NCBI GenBank assembly: GCA_964531285.1
Contig: CAZHDI010000004.1
Location: 17,979 to 81,978 of the forward strand
DNA length: 64,000 nt
Origin: CAZHDI01 sp964531285
Lineage (GTDB): Bacteria > Pseudomonadota > Alphaproteobacteria > JAJFIK01
Reading direction: 5' to 3'
Program-made: the position numbers and the translations under genes
Notes under the pieces: model-generated
Database searches by the model: none
The model's input: the letters and a program-made list of their open reading frames with translations, nothing else
Told to the model about the DNA's origin: nothing
Shown: positions 18,201 through 27,147 of the stretch, one piece after another
Layout: every line of letters begins with the position of its first letter
How positions within the stretch are numbered: the first letter of the stretch is position 1

Positions 18201-20216
18201 GCACTCGATGGGGACGGCAAGGCCATCGTGCCGCTCGATATTCCCGATTTCGTCGGGGAACTGACCTTGATGGCCGTCGCCTTCTCGCCGCAAGCCGTCG
18301 GCCATAGCGCCAAGCCGGTCACCGTGCGCCGCGCGGTCGTCGGCGACATGTTCTTCCCGCGCTTCCTGGCGCCGGGCGACAGCGCCGAGGCCACACTCCA
18401 GATCAACAATGTGGACGGCGCCGCCGGGGCCTATACCGCGGTGGTCCGCCGGTCCGGTGCTTTGGGCACCGCCGAAACGGCGCTGGAGCCGGTAACCCTC
18501 GCACCTGGATCGGACACCCGCATGGCCGTGAGCCTGACGGGCGCCGAGCCGGGTATCGGCACGATCGCGCTCGATGTGACGGGGCCGGAGGATTTCGCCC
18601 TGACCCGCTCCTGGGACATCGAAGTGCGCGCACCGCGCCTGCCGGAGACGACCAGCCGGGCGGCCTATCTGGAACCGGGGACGGATCTTGCGCTGGACGC
18701 GGATCTCACCGGCGGCTTCATCGACGGCACCCAAACCGTGACCCTGTCGCTGGGCGGTGTCCCGGGCTTTGACGTTCCGGCGCTTCTGCGCTCGCTCGAC
18801 CGGTATCCCTATGGATGCCTGGAGCAGACCACCAGCCGGGCCTTCCCGCTCCTGTTCTTCAACGAGGCCGCGACGGCGGCGGGTCTTGCGCGCGATGACG
18901 GGCTCAAGGCGCGCATTCAGGATGCGGTGGACCGGGTGCTGGATCTCCAGACCGCGAGCGGTGCCTTTGGCATGTGGAGCCATGCGGGGGGCGAGGCCAA
19001 TCTGTGGCTGTCGGTGTTCGCGCTGGACTTTCTGCTGACGGCCAAGGAAAGCGGTTACGTGGTGCCGTCGGACGCGGTCCGCCGGGGCACCTCCTGGCTG
19101 CAAAATCTGACGGCGACAAGTTGGCAGGATGTCACCGCCCGCGCCTATGCATTCCATGTTCTGGCCAAGACCGGTCAGGCGCGGATCGCCGAGTTGCGTT
19201 ATCTCTTCGATGCCGAACGCGCCGAGATCGACAACGCCATGGGTCTGGCGCTTCTGGGCGCCGCACTCGACGAAGCCGGCGACCGGGCGCGCGCGCGGAT
19301 TGCCTTCCGGGAAGCGGTCGGCAAGCTGCTCGCGCAACGTCCGGCGGCCTATAACGCCAAAGAGTACGGCAGCCTGTTGCGCGATGTGGCCGGGGTCACC
19401 GCCCTGGCGGCCCAGAGCCGGCGCACCGATATCCTGCCGCGTCTTGTGGAACGGGTGCGCGAGATGCGCCCGGCCCTGCGCGCCACCACCACGCAGGAAA
19501 AGGCCTGGATGCTGCTGGCCGCCCATCGTCTGCGCACGGCGAGCGGCACTGCCGGCACCATGCTCAGTCTGAATGCGGAAGGGATCGCCCTGCCGGAGGC
19601 CGCCGAGACCATGGTGCTCTCGCCGGACGCCGAAGCGCTCGATGCGGGCATCGCAATCACCAATACCGGCGCCGACCCGGTGTGGTATGCCGTTGCCGCC
19701 GAGGGCGTCCCGCTTGAGGGCCGCGCGCCGGAGGCCAATGGTCTGGTGGCATCCAAAGAGATCTTCACGCTGGACGGCAAACCGGCCGACCTGTCGGCGG
19801 CGCGCCAGAGCGAGCGCTATGTGGTGCTGATCCGGGGCCGGATGGACGACAACACCTATCGCGAAATGGCCGCGCTCGATCTACTGCCCGGCGGGTTCGA
19901 GATCGAGACGGTGCTGCCGGCGGGCTCCCATGCGGGCCTCTATCCGTTCCTGCCCGAGCTGACGCCCACGCAAATGACCTCCGCCCGGGACGACCGCTTT
20001 GTGGCGGCCTTCACGGTCGGCAGCCGGTATCAGCCGCGCCCGCGCCGGGGCGAGGAGCCCAAGATCATCCGGCCCGCTTTCGCGATGGCCTATGTGGTCC
20101 GGGCGGTCACGCCGGGCAGCTTCGCCGTGCCAGCGGTGCGGGTGGAGGATATGTATGCCCCCCGCATTTTGGCGCGCACCGCCGAGGGGCGGCTGAATGT
20201 TCAGGCGGCGAACTGA
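15237..20216 (+). CDS. Bacterial alpha-2-macroglobulin (YfhM type)
   Basis: This very large protein (1659 residues) has a single N-terminal membrane/signal segment, SLTLIIGLLVVIAAAAVASY. It follows the layout of bacterial alpha-2-macroglobulins, which trap proteases in the periplasm. The reactive thioester motif CLEQ is intact at residues 1194-1197 (in YPYGCLEQTTS). Macroglobulin-like beta domains precede it (VDAFVYLDRGIYRPGETV and similar), and the alpha-helical thioester domain and C-terminal domain follow. The stop overlaps the start of pbpC by 20 bp. This is the classic E. coli yfhM-pbpC pairing, thought to defend and repair the wall together. Confidence 0.95.
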   Translation: MKRSLTLIIGLLVVIAAAAVASYLAGPNGLQGSSEARLDALPSLDSVLSEDTDRAGSSTDGTADLAGPAVQTASVPVDEPAAEDGFVFTRLEIKTGEEEPQACFVFSEPLAEADVRYSDFVRLGDGDTTAVVTATGPLLCMGGLAFGTDYTVTLREGLPALSGARLAYDETVPVSLSDRPAAVSFGSGIVLPRESANGVPITTVNVDKLKIRVMRVGDRLLSQLQSGLLDEKVLYRWGVEEIETEKGSVIWTGEMDVSGPRNRTMRTLFPISEVTDNTAAGAYLIIAEDAAEPDTDTARYGGKAAQWVVASDLGLTSFAGTDGLHVFARSLDSAEPLARVRLALVARNNEILATAETRTDGGVRFDPGLMRGTGGMTPVMVFAYDGYDFNFHDLRRAAFDLSDRGVSGRTDPGPVDAFVYLDRGIYRPGETVQIVSLLRDDAAQAIEDAPLTLIVRRPDGIEYRRQTIGQQQAGGVYLPVTLSKSAPRGRWTVSAYLDPERAPVGSASFGVQDFVPERIALSLSSAAATLRPGDAVSVDATARYLYDAPGANLGGEASLRLVPDAEPFKDFAAYDFGLVEERFSPTFTDLTIARTDAAGATVATGTLEDVPDTSKPLRAAVTVSVFEPGGRMTREQISIPVRTRDVMLGIDPAFDGGGVREGAEARFGVVAVDADGNQTAGRSVSWQIIREVVNYQWYEIDGRWQYERIVKDRPVDAGSIALDADNPANISAAGLDWGTYRFQVADDSSGAKSSVRFYVGWYGGNADGQPDRVTVIADKPLYRAGDTARITVRAPTAAKALVTIAGSEVFETRSLTIPAEGTTFSVDVDRAWGAGAYVMVTAYHPLKDARPGAPVRSIGLAHVTVDQSARTLSVDLEVPETVAPQQQIDIPLTVRRGEDGRTPESAFVTLAAVDTGILMLTDFEPPAPEDHYFGKRRLGIDMRDTYGRLIRDVSGAAGQIRSGGDGFGDAGGLNVVPTKTVALFSGVVALDGDGKAIVPLDIPDFVGELTLMAVAFSPQAVGHSAKPVTVRRAVVGDMFFPRFLAPGDSAEATLQINNVDGAAGAYTAVVRRSGALGTAETALEPVTLAPGSDTRMAVSLTGAEPGIGTIALDVTGPEDFALTRSWDIEVRAPRLPETTSRAAYLEPGTDLALDADLTGGFIDGTQTVTLSLGGVPGFDVPALLRSLDRYPYGCLEQTTSRAFPLLFFNEAATAAGLARDDGLKARIQDAVDRVLDLQTASGAFGMWSHAGGEANLWLSVFALDFLLTAKESGYVVPSDAVRRGTSWLQNLTATSWQDVTARAYAFHVLAKTGQARIAELRYLFDAERAEIDNAMGLALLGAALDEAGDRARARIAFREAVGKLLAQRPAAYNAKEYGSLLRDVAGVTALAAQSRRTDILPRLVERVREMRPALRATTTQEKAWMLLAAHRLRTASGTAGTMLSLNAEGIALPEAAETMVLSPDAEALDAGIAITNTGADPVWYAVAAEGVPLEGRAPEANGLVASKEIFTLDGKPADLSAARQSERYVVLIRGRMDDNTYREMAALDLLPGGFEIETVLPAGSHAGLYPFLPELTPTQMTSARDDRFVAAFTVGSRYQPRPRRGEEPKIIRPAFAMAYVVRAVTPGSFAVPAVRVEDMYAPRILARTAEGRLNVQAAN

Positions 20217-22002
20217 TCCCCATCCGGCGGCCTGGCGGGTGCGCCGGGCCGTCACGCTGACCGGCCTCGTCCTGGCCGGTGTGCTCCTTGTGCTGATTGC
20301 GGCGGACCGGATCTTTCCGCCCGACCTGTCGCGCTATCACGATACGTCCCCCGTTGTGACGGACCGTGAGGGGCGCGTGCTGCGCGCCTTCCTCGCCAGC
20401 GACGGCATCTGGCGTCTCCCCGCCACGCCGGCGGATGTGCACCCGCGCTTTCTCGCGCTGCTTCAGGCTTATGAGGACAAACGCTTTGCCCATCATTGGG
20501 GCGTCGATCCTCTGGCCGTGGCCCGCGCCGCCGGCCAATGGGCGGTGCATGGCCGCCCCGTGTCAGGCGCCTCGACCCTGACCATGCAGGCCGCGCGCCT
20601 GCTGGAACCCGGCCCTCGCGGCCTTCTGGCCAAGGCGCGCCAGATGCTCCGGGCCCTGCAATTGGAGGCGCGGTTCACCAAGGACGAGATCCTCGGCATC
20701 TACCTGACCCTGGCGCCCTATGGCGGCAATCTGGAAGGCGTGCGCGCCGCGTCGCTGGCTTATTTCGATAAGGAGCCAGATGCTCTGACACCCGGACAGG
20801 CGGCCTTGCTCGTCGCCCTGCCCCAGTCACCCGAAGCGCTGCGCCCGGATCGCCGCCCCGAAGCCGCGCGCAAGGGCCGCGCCAAGGTCCTGACCCGTCT
20901 TTACGAGGCGGGCCACCTTGCCGCCAGCGCCTACGGTGAGGCGCTGAACGAACCGGTGCCCGAGCGCCGCGCGGCCTTCCCCATGCACGCCCCGCGGCTC
21001 GCTGACCGCCTGGCGCGCGCCGGCGGTCCGGGCAGCGTGACGGCGACCAGCATCGACCGGGATCTTCAGCAGGCGGTCGAAACCTTCCTGGCCCGGCATA
21101 TGCGCGGCGAGAGGGACGGAGCGAGCGCCGCCGTCATCGTCGCCGACAACACAACCCGGACCATCCTGGCCTATCTGGGCGGGGCGGATCTGTGGGGCCC
21201 CGGCGGATTTCTCGATCTGGCGCAGGCGCGCCGGTCGCCGGGGTCGGCCCTCAAACCGTTCCTTTACGGCCTTGCTCTCGATGACCGGCTGATCCATCCG
21301 GAAACCTTGATCGAGGACCGGCCCATGGCGTTCGGGGCCTATGCGCCGCAAAATTTCGACCGGGGCTTCCAGGGCGAGGTCAGCATTCGCGAGGCCCTGC
21401 AATACTCGCTGAATGTGCCGGCCGTTGCGGTGCTCGACCGGGTCGGGCCCAGACGGTTTTATGCCAGCCTGCGCCGCGCGGGCGCGGATGTGACCCTGCC
21501 GGCCAAGGTCGCAGCGCCCAGTCTCCCCATTGCCCTTGGCGGGCTCGGCATCACGCTCCACGATCTGACCGCGCTTTATGTCGGGCTGGCCAATGGCGGC
21601 GTCGCTGCGCCGCTGACGCTGGACCCTGAGGCTGTGCACGCCATGAAGGGCCGGCGCCTGTTCGGTCCGGCTGCGGCCTGGTATCTGACGGATATGCTCC
21701 GGGGCGCGCCATTGCCGGACGGTTGGGGCCAGGCGCGCAATATCGTCCGGGACCGGTCGATCGCCTTCAAGACCGGCACATCCTACGGCTTTCGGGATGC
21801 CTGGGCAGTGGGCTCATCGGCGCGCTATACGGTTGGCGTGTGGACCGGCCGGGCCGATGCAACACCCCGCCCGGGACGCTATGGCCGCAACGATGCCGCG
21901 CCGGTCATGCTGCATGTCTTTTCGCTGCTCCCGGGCGAGTCCCAAGCGCCGGCGCCGGTCCCGGAAAATGTCCTGCCCGCCCGGACCCGCGCGGACCTGC
22001 CC
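20197..22002 (+). CDS. pbpC: Penicillin-binding protein 1C, 3' end lost in gap
   Basis: PbpC is a bifunctional peptidoglycan glycosyltransferase/transpeptidase-like protein of the inner membrane. A membrane anchor spans ~19-37. The glycosyltransferase glutamate is E93 in AYEDKRFAHHWGVD, followed by SGASTLTMQAARLL. The transpeptidase motifs are S350-A-L-K353 in SPGSALKPF, SLN in QYSLNVPA, and KTGTS near 525. GAGGGG precedes the ATG. The visible part is 602 codons and ends exactly at the N run, so most of the usual C-terminal domain is missing. If the true gap is a multiple of three, the first bases after it read GAA TGA and would close the gene at 22108. Confidence 0.94.
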
Positions 22003-22102
22003 NNNNNNNNNNNNNNNNNNNNNNNNNNNNNNNNNNNNNNNNNNNNNNNNNNNNNNNNNNNNNNNNNNNNNNNNNNNNNNNNNNNNNNNNNNNNNNNNNN
22101 NN
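22003..22102. other. Assembly gap of 100 N inside pbpC
   Basis: A run of exactly 100 N, a nominal scaffold gap of unknown true size. It removes the C-terminal region of pbpC. A complete PbpC is usually about 700-790 residues, so several hundred bases may be missing. Confidence 0.95.
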
Positions 22103-22450
22103 GAATGAAAAAAAGCCCCTGTTCCGGAGGCGAAACAGGGGCAAGGGTAGGGGACGAACATGCCGATCTCAAAAAGATCGCGCATCCCCAGCCGTGCAGG
22201 TTCGATGCCAGGATCGCCTCGCCCGTGCCGCCGCCTCCCGGAATACCGCCAGAGCGGTGTCCATGCCGCCCCAGCGCGAGGCAATCCGCGGGGTTTCACC
22301 GGACCGTCGGCGGACCAGCCCTTCAAAAGGGCATACCCGCGCGGTCCCGGATCGGGACCATGCGGGATGGGCCGTGTGTCATAGCGATATGGTGGACACG
22401 GAGGCTGACCCGATCTGACGCATCCAGACGGATCGCCCGCCGGCGATACG
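22103..22450. other. Intergenic region after symporter, structured, no clear gene
   Basis: Apart from the terminator at 22108-22142, these ~350 bp hold only short unconvincing open frames. Several small inverted repeats occur, among them CGATCT/AGATCG near 22163-22178 and GGTCCCG/CGGGACC near 22344-22360. On the minus strand the region would be a 300-nt 3' untranslated tail of the symporter mRNA or a separate small RNA. I could not match it to SRP RNA, RNase P RNA, tmRNA or 6S RNA by eye. Confidence 0.5.
22108..22142 (-). terminator. Rho-independent terminator, minus strand
   Basis: Perfect 9-bp arms at 22115-22123 and 22134-22142 (GCCCCTGTT/AACAGGGGC) are followed, on the minus strand, by seven T (22108-22114). 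It would end transcripts coming from the symporter gene or from an RNA between that gene and here. It lies about 300 nt beyond the symporter stop. Confidence 0.8.
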
Positions 22451-23836
22451 TCAGTTCTTCGAGCCGTTGAGCGATGCCTTGGTCAGCGCGAAGACGGTAC
22501 CCGACAAAAGCAGCAGCGCGATCAGATTGGGCAGCGCCATCAGACCGTTCATGACATCCGACAGGGTCCACACCAAACGCAGCTGAAGGGCCGAGCCGAG
22601 CAGCACCGCCGCGACCCAGAGCAGGCGGTACGGCATGATGATGCGCGTGCCGAACAGATAGGCCGCCGCCCGTTCGCCGTAATAGCTCCAGCCCAGAATG
22701 GTCGTGAAAGCAAAGAACAGCAGCCCGATGGTTACGATCCACTGGCCGCCCGCGAGGCCGCCCTCGAAGGCCGCCATGGTCAGGCCCGGACCGTCCTCGA
22801 CCTGACCGGCAAGCCACACTGCCATGGTCTCGCTGCCGCCCGCGACCGGTACCTGAACCGTCAGGATCACCAGCGCGGTCATGGTGCACACGATGATGGT
22901 ATCGATGAAGGTGCCCATCATCGCCACGGTGCCCTGGCGCACCGGATCGTCGGTCTTGGCGGCGGCATGGGCGATCGCCGCGCTCCCCAAGCCGGATTCG
23001 TTGGAGAAAATGCCCCGCGCGACGCCGAACTGAACCGCCAGGAGGAAACTGGAGCCGACAAAGCCGCCGGCGGCGGCGGTGCCCGTGAAGGCATCGCTAA
23101 CGATCAGGCCCAGCGCCCCGGGAATCGCGGGCGCGTTCATGACCAGAATGATCAGGGCACTGCCGACATAGAGGATCGCCATGAACGGCACGACCCGTTC
23201 AGCCACAAACGCGATGCGTTTCACGCCGCCGATGATCACGGCGAAGGTCAGGGTCGCAATGATGAGCCCGGTGATCAGCGGTGCGATGCCGAAGCCTTCT
23301 TCAACGACCTTGGCCATAGCGTTGGACTGGGTCATGTTGCCGATGCCGAACGCGGCGATCATCGCGAACAGGGCGAAGGCCGAACCGAGCCAGGCCCAGT
23401 TCGGACCCAGCCCGTTCTTGATGTAATACATCGGGCCGCCGACATAGCGCCCCTCCGCGTCGGTCTCGCGGTATTTCACGGCCAGCACGGCCTCGGTATA
23501 TTTGGTCGCCATGCCCACCAGCGCGGTCATCCACATCCAGAAGATCGCGCCCGGCCCGCCGATCATGATGGCCAGGGCCACGCCGCCGATATTCCCGGTG
23601 CCGATGGTGGCCGACAGGGCGGTGGTCAGCGCCTGGAACGGGGTGATCTCCCCTTCGCCCTTGGCCTCGCTGCGCGAGAAAATCAGGCTGAAGCCCTTGC
23701 CGATCCGGCGGATCGGCATGAACCGCAGGCCGGCCGACAAATAAATCCCGGTACCGAGCAACAGCGGTATGAGCAGGAAGGGCCCCCAGACAAAGCTGCT
23801 GGCCGCCCCCAGAATGGCTTGAAGCTGGTCCACCAT
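22451..23836 (-). CDS. Sodium:alanine/glycine symporter (AGCS family)
   Basis: This 461-residue inner-membrane protein imports small neutral amino acids with sodium. The AGCS signatures are clear: TALSATIGTGNIGGVALAI near the N-terminus, ARGIFSNESGLGSAAIAHAA in the middle, and LGWSYYGERAAAYLFG near the end. About eleven hydrophobic segments are visible and the length is normal for the family. It is 128 bp downstream of the acyl-CoA dehydrogenase-like gene on the same strand, with no terminator obvious between them. Its own terminator is probably the one at 22108-22142. Confidence 0.95.
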   Translation of the reverse strand: MVDQLQAILGAASSFVWGPFLLIPLLLGTGIYLSAGLRFMPIRRIGKGFSLIFSRSEAKGEGEITPFQALTTALSATIGTGNIGGVALAIMIGGPGAIFWMWMTALVGMATKYTEAVLAVKYRETDAEGRYVGGPMYYIKNGLGPNWAWLGSAFALFAMIAAFGIGNMTQSNAMAKVVEEGFGIAPLITGLIIATLTFAVIIGGVKRIAFVAERVVPFMAILYVGSALIILVMNAPAIPGALGLIVSDAFTGTAAAGGFVGSSFLLAVQFGVARGIFSNESGLGSAAIAHAAAKTDDPVRQGTVAMMGTFIDTIIVCTMTALVILTVQVPVAGGSETMAVWLAGQVEDGPGLTMAAFEGGLAGGQWIVTIGLLFFAFTTILGWSYYGERAAAYLFGTRIIMPYRLLWVAAVLLGSALQLRLVWTLSDVMNGLMALPNLIALLLLSGTVFALTKASLNGSKN

Positions 23837-23964
23837 GGGCCAAAGATCCCCTCAGGCTGGATGCGCGGCCGCGCCCCGACAGGCCGCAAAATGAGTCGTG
23901 CCGCCCGCAGTCTGACGGCGCCCCGCCGCAATTGCAAACAGCCGGACCGCGGGCGTCGCACGGC

Positions 23965-25125
23965 TCACAGGAAGGTCGGATCGACCTCCTGACCGAACAG
24001 GACACGGCCCGCGAGTTCATAGGTCGAGGGGGCAACCATCATATGCTGGGTCGCGACATGGGCGTCGCGGAACCGCCGCTGGAGCGGCATGGTCAGGAAC
24101 ACCGAGGCGCCGCCACCCAGATCGTACATGATGCGGGCCACATCGGCCGAGACCCGGGTCGCGTTGATGGCCGCGAGGCGCAAATCCGCCCGGGTCTCAA
24201 GACTCATTGCAGGACGGTTCTGCGCCTCGTCCCACGCCCGCCCCACCGCATCGAACACATAGGCCCGCGCGCCGCGCCAGGCGGCTTCCGCCTCGGCCAT
24301 TTTGGTCTGCCCCTGACCCGTCTGAGCAATGGTCCGGGTACTGCCCTGGCGGCGCTTTTCCGCCGCGAAGCCCTTCAGGGACTCAATCGCGCCCCGCGCA
24401 TTGCCGAGCGCGACCGCTGCAATGCCCAGCGCCAGCAGGCCGAACACCGGGAAGCGGTAGAGCGCGCCATCCGCCGTCGGACGGTCGGTCATGAACGAAA
24501 AAGAGCGCCGGTACGGCACCGTGATGCCCTCAACTTCCATATCGCCGCTGCCGGTCCCGCTCATGCCGACCGCATACCAGGTATCATGCAGGACTGCCTT
24601 GTCAGCCGGGAACATCATCAGACGCGACGCGGGCGCCCCATTGGGCAGCCGCTCCACCTCGCCGTCGCGGACGACCCGGCACCCGCCCATGAGCCAATGG
24701 CAGTTGATGCTGCCGCTTGCCCATTGCCAGCGCCCGCTGACCTGATACTCCGCCCCCTGAGGGACCGCCGTGCCGAGAGGCGCGAAGACCCCGCCGGTGA
24801 TGGTGCCGGGCGGCCCATAGATGGCGCGCGCCTCGTCCTCCGGCAAATAGGCCGCGGCCAGCGCACTTGTCGAGGCGATCATCGTGCACCAGCCGGCAGC
24901 GCCATCGGCCATGGCGATCCGCTCCATAGCGGCGAGCGCCTCGGCCGGCGGCAGCTCCAGACCGCCGATCCGCGCCGGGACCAGCATCGCGAACAGACCG
25001 CGCCCGGCCAACCCGTGCGCGATATCCGCCGGCAGCCGGCGGGCGGCCTCGATCTCCTCTGCACGTCCCTCGATCGTGCTTGCCGCAAGCTCGGCCTCGG
25101 CCAGGATCCCACCCGGATTGGTCAT
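23965..25125 (-). CDS. Acyl-CoA dehydrogenase-fold flavoprotein (HsaA/DszC-like)
   Basis: This 386-residue protein has the acyl-CoA dehydrogenase fold with the type 2 C-terminal domain found in flavin-dependent monooxygenases such as HsaA and DszC. Visible landmarks are the N-terminal LPADIAHGLAGRGLFAMLVP, WCTMIASTSALAAAYLP, GRWQWASGSINCHWLMGG, GMSGTGSGDMEVEGITVP and the C-terminal ATQHMMVAPSTYELAGRVLFG. The ATG at 25125 has a GGGGAG ribosome site and fits the family; an ATG 63 bp upstream does not. No flavin reductase gene is nearby. It could be a true dehydrogenase or a hydroxylase; the substrate is unknown. Confidence 0.85.
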   Translation of the reverse strand: MTNPGGILAEAELAASTIEGRAEEIEAARRLPADIAHGLAGRGLFAMLVPARIGGLELPPAEALAAMERIAMADGAAGWCTMIASTSALAAAYLPEDEARAIYGPPGTITGGVFAPLGTAVPQGAEYQVSGRWQWASGSINCHWLMGGCRVVRDGEVERLPNGAPASRLMMFPADKAVLHDTWYAVGMSGTGSGDMEVEGITVPYRRSFSFMTDRPTADGALYRFPVFGLLALGIAAVALGNARGAIESLKGFAAEKRRQGSTRTIAQTGQGQTKMAEAEAAWRGARAYVFDAVGRAWDEAQNRPAMSLETRADLRLAAINATRVSADVARIMYDLGGGASVFLTMPLQRRFRDAHVATQHMMVAPSTYELAGRVLFGQEVDPTFL

Positions 25126-25454
25126 TCGCCGCTCCCCTTCGATTTGGCTTGGTTCGTGATCGCTCAAGGACACCGAATCAGACCGCATGCGTCAAATCAC
25201 AGACCGTCGCAGCCGGTGACGGGCCGTCAGCGCGCCCTTGAGACCGCTGATTTGCCGGACCTTACCGCTGTTTCAGACCAATCCTGGCATAAAGAGCTTG
25301 ATTTTCCGGGCGCATCGGGCTGCAAAGCACTCTGACCACGGGAAGCCGGACCGGGCATTGGGCGCGGGCTGGCCGGTCGAACGCCAGCGCGGCCGTTTCC
25401 ACGGCCCCAATCGTCGATGTCGAGACCGTCCGCGCGCCAATCGGAGATCAAGCC
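25126..25454. other. Divergent intergenic region, nothing recognised
   Basis: These 329 bp separate the minus-strand flavoprotein gene from the plus-strand RTX gene. Promoters for both should lie here. I see no clear operator, hairpin or small gene; a GGAG ribosome site at about 25442 serves the RTX gene. Confidence 0.5.
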
Positions 25455-27015
25455 ATGCCAAACGTCGATTATTTGGAAGCCTTCGACATCTTTACGCTCG
25501 ATGACGATTTCTTCGGTGACCTTCAGGCGCCGCTGATTATGGGCAACTCGGTCACCCTGAGCTTCACCGACACGGTGGCGACCTTCATCATATCCGGCAG
25601 CGATTTCGACATTGTGCTGATCGACGAGGATGTCGAGGTGAATGGCGGGATCGTCGAGACCGTCGAGTTCCGCCTCGACGGCATGAACACGACCCTTCTG
25701 GTTTCCAAGCTAAACATTCCGCTCGAAGATCTGGCCAAGATCATCGAGAAAGGCGATGTTGAGAAGTTCTTCCGGGAAATCTTCGATGGCGACCTGACGA
25801 TCACGGGCAGCACGGGCAGCGACGGCATTGTCGGCCTTAAAGGCAATGACGACATCACCCCGGACCTGGGCAATGATGCGGTGGAAGCCGGCGGCGGCAC
25901 CGACACGGCCATCTTTGCCGGTATTCAGATGGATTATAATGTTTCGGTCGACAAGAAGATGACGACCGTGACCGATCTGAACAACGGGGACGGCGACGAA
26001 GGCACCAATATCTTCTTCGATATCGAATTCGTTCAGTTTGCGGATGTTCTTTATAACATCAAGGACGAAGTATCCTATCCGCTCGGCACCAATCTGGCCG
26101 ACATTCTCAACGGCAGCGATGAGGATGACATCATCAACGGCCTGGGCGGCAGCGATACGATCAATGGCGGCCTGGGCAAGGACACGCTGNNNNNNNNNNN
26201 NNNNNNNNNNNNNNNNNNNNNNNNNNNNNNNNNNNNNNNNNNNNNNNNNNNNNNNNNNNNNNNNNNNNNNNNNNNNNNNNNNNNNNNNNACCGGGAATGC
26301 CGGCGAGAACAAGATCGACGGCGCCGGCGGCAATGACACGATCATGGCCGGCGCGGGTGATGATAAGGCCAAGGGCGGCGACGGCGATGACTTTGTCTTC
26401 GGCGAGGCCGGCGACGACAAGCTCGACGGCGGTGACGGCAACGACGAACTCGATGGCGGCGAAGGCGATGACGACATCAAGGCCGGCGACGGCGATGATT
26501 TCGTCGATGCCTGGGTCGGCGATGACAAGGCCGATGGCGGCGACGGCAATGACGAGCTGCTCGGCTATGACGGCAATGACGAACTCGACGGCGGCAAGGG
26601 CGACGATAGCCTGTTCGGCGAAGACGATAATGACATCCTCGATGGCGGCGACGGCAACGACTTCCTGAGCGGCGATGCCGGCAATGACGAGTTGGACGGC
26701 GGCAAGGGCGAAGACGAGCTTGATGGCGGCCTGGGCACCGATGTGATGACCGGCGGCAAGGATGCAGATACCTTCTTCTTTGACGCGATCGACGCCGCCG
26801 ATCAGGACACCATCACCGACTTCGAAATCGGCCTGGACAAGATTGACCTCGCCGATAGCGGCTTCCTCAACTTCAACCAGGTGCTGGCTGCCAGCGCCCA
26901 GGTGGACAAGGACGTGGTCATTACAGCCGCGAACAATGCGACCCTGGCCCTGCAGGACGTCGACCTGGACGACCTCAGCGCGGCCGATTTCGTGTTCCCG
27001 CTTATTCTGATCTGA
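25455..27015 (+). CDS. RTX calcium-binding protein 1, interrupted by gap
   Basis: This is a secreted-type RTX protein without a signal peptide, so probably exported by a type I system. It begins FDIFTLDDDFF and has an N-terminal domain of ~115 residues shared with the next gene. A serralysin-type RTX-linked segment follows (TDTAIFAGIQMDYNVSV to EFVQFADVLYN). A long array of GGxGxD-type nonapeptides comes next, rich in GDDxxDGGDGND, then a C-terminal block around ADTFFFDAIDAADQDTITDF. The N run falls in the repeat array. The 735 coding bases before it are whole codons and the frame after it starts at 26290, so the true missing length must be a multiple of three. A strong terminator follows. 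Confidence 0.85.
26190..26289. other. Assembly gap of 100 N inside RTX repeats
   Basis: A run of exactly 100 N in the middle of near-identical nonapeptide repeats, probably a repeat collapse. 100 is not a multiple of three, but the gene needs a multiple of three here, so the size is nominal. Confidence 0.95.
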
Positions 27016-27040
27016 CGGCTGTTAAAGCTACACAAAACGG

Positions 27041-27072
27041 AAAAGGCCCGGCCCCGCGCCGGGCCTTTTTTC
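27041..27072 (+). terminator. Rho-independent terminator after RTX gene 1
   Basis: The arms AAAAGGCCCGGC (27041-27052) and GCCGGGCCTTTTT (from 27058) form a long GC-rich stem ending in a T run. It separates RTX gene 1 from RTX gene 2, so each has its own promoter. Confidence 0.85.
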
Positions 27073-27147
27073 TCTGTCCGGATGGTCACTTGCCCTCTCC
27101 GGAACCGGACGGTTGCATGACCCGAGCATCAACGGGGAGAGCAGCCC

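Noticed and set aside
18096..19526. A 476-codon open frame on the strand opposite the alpha-2-macroglobulin gene, and similar long antisense frames elsewhere
   Set aside because: GC-rich codon bias leaves antisense frames open; the plus-strand protein has clear family motifs and the antisense product is low-complexity with no ribosome site.
22190..22215. GGTTCGATGCC resembling a tRNA T-loop
   Set aside because: The flanking bases do not form a 5-bp T stem and no anticodon arm or acceptor stem can be drawn.
22200..22300. A ~50-codon minus-strand frame containing MDTALAVFREAAARAR
   Set aside because: It has no ribosome site, no family resemblance and overlaps the structured region before the terminator; a chance frame is more likely.
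26290..26760. Short regularly spaced DNA repeats that look array-like
   Set aside because: They are in-frame codons of RTX nonapeptides, not CRISPR repeats; spacing is too short and the spacers are not unique.
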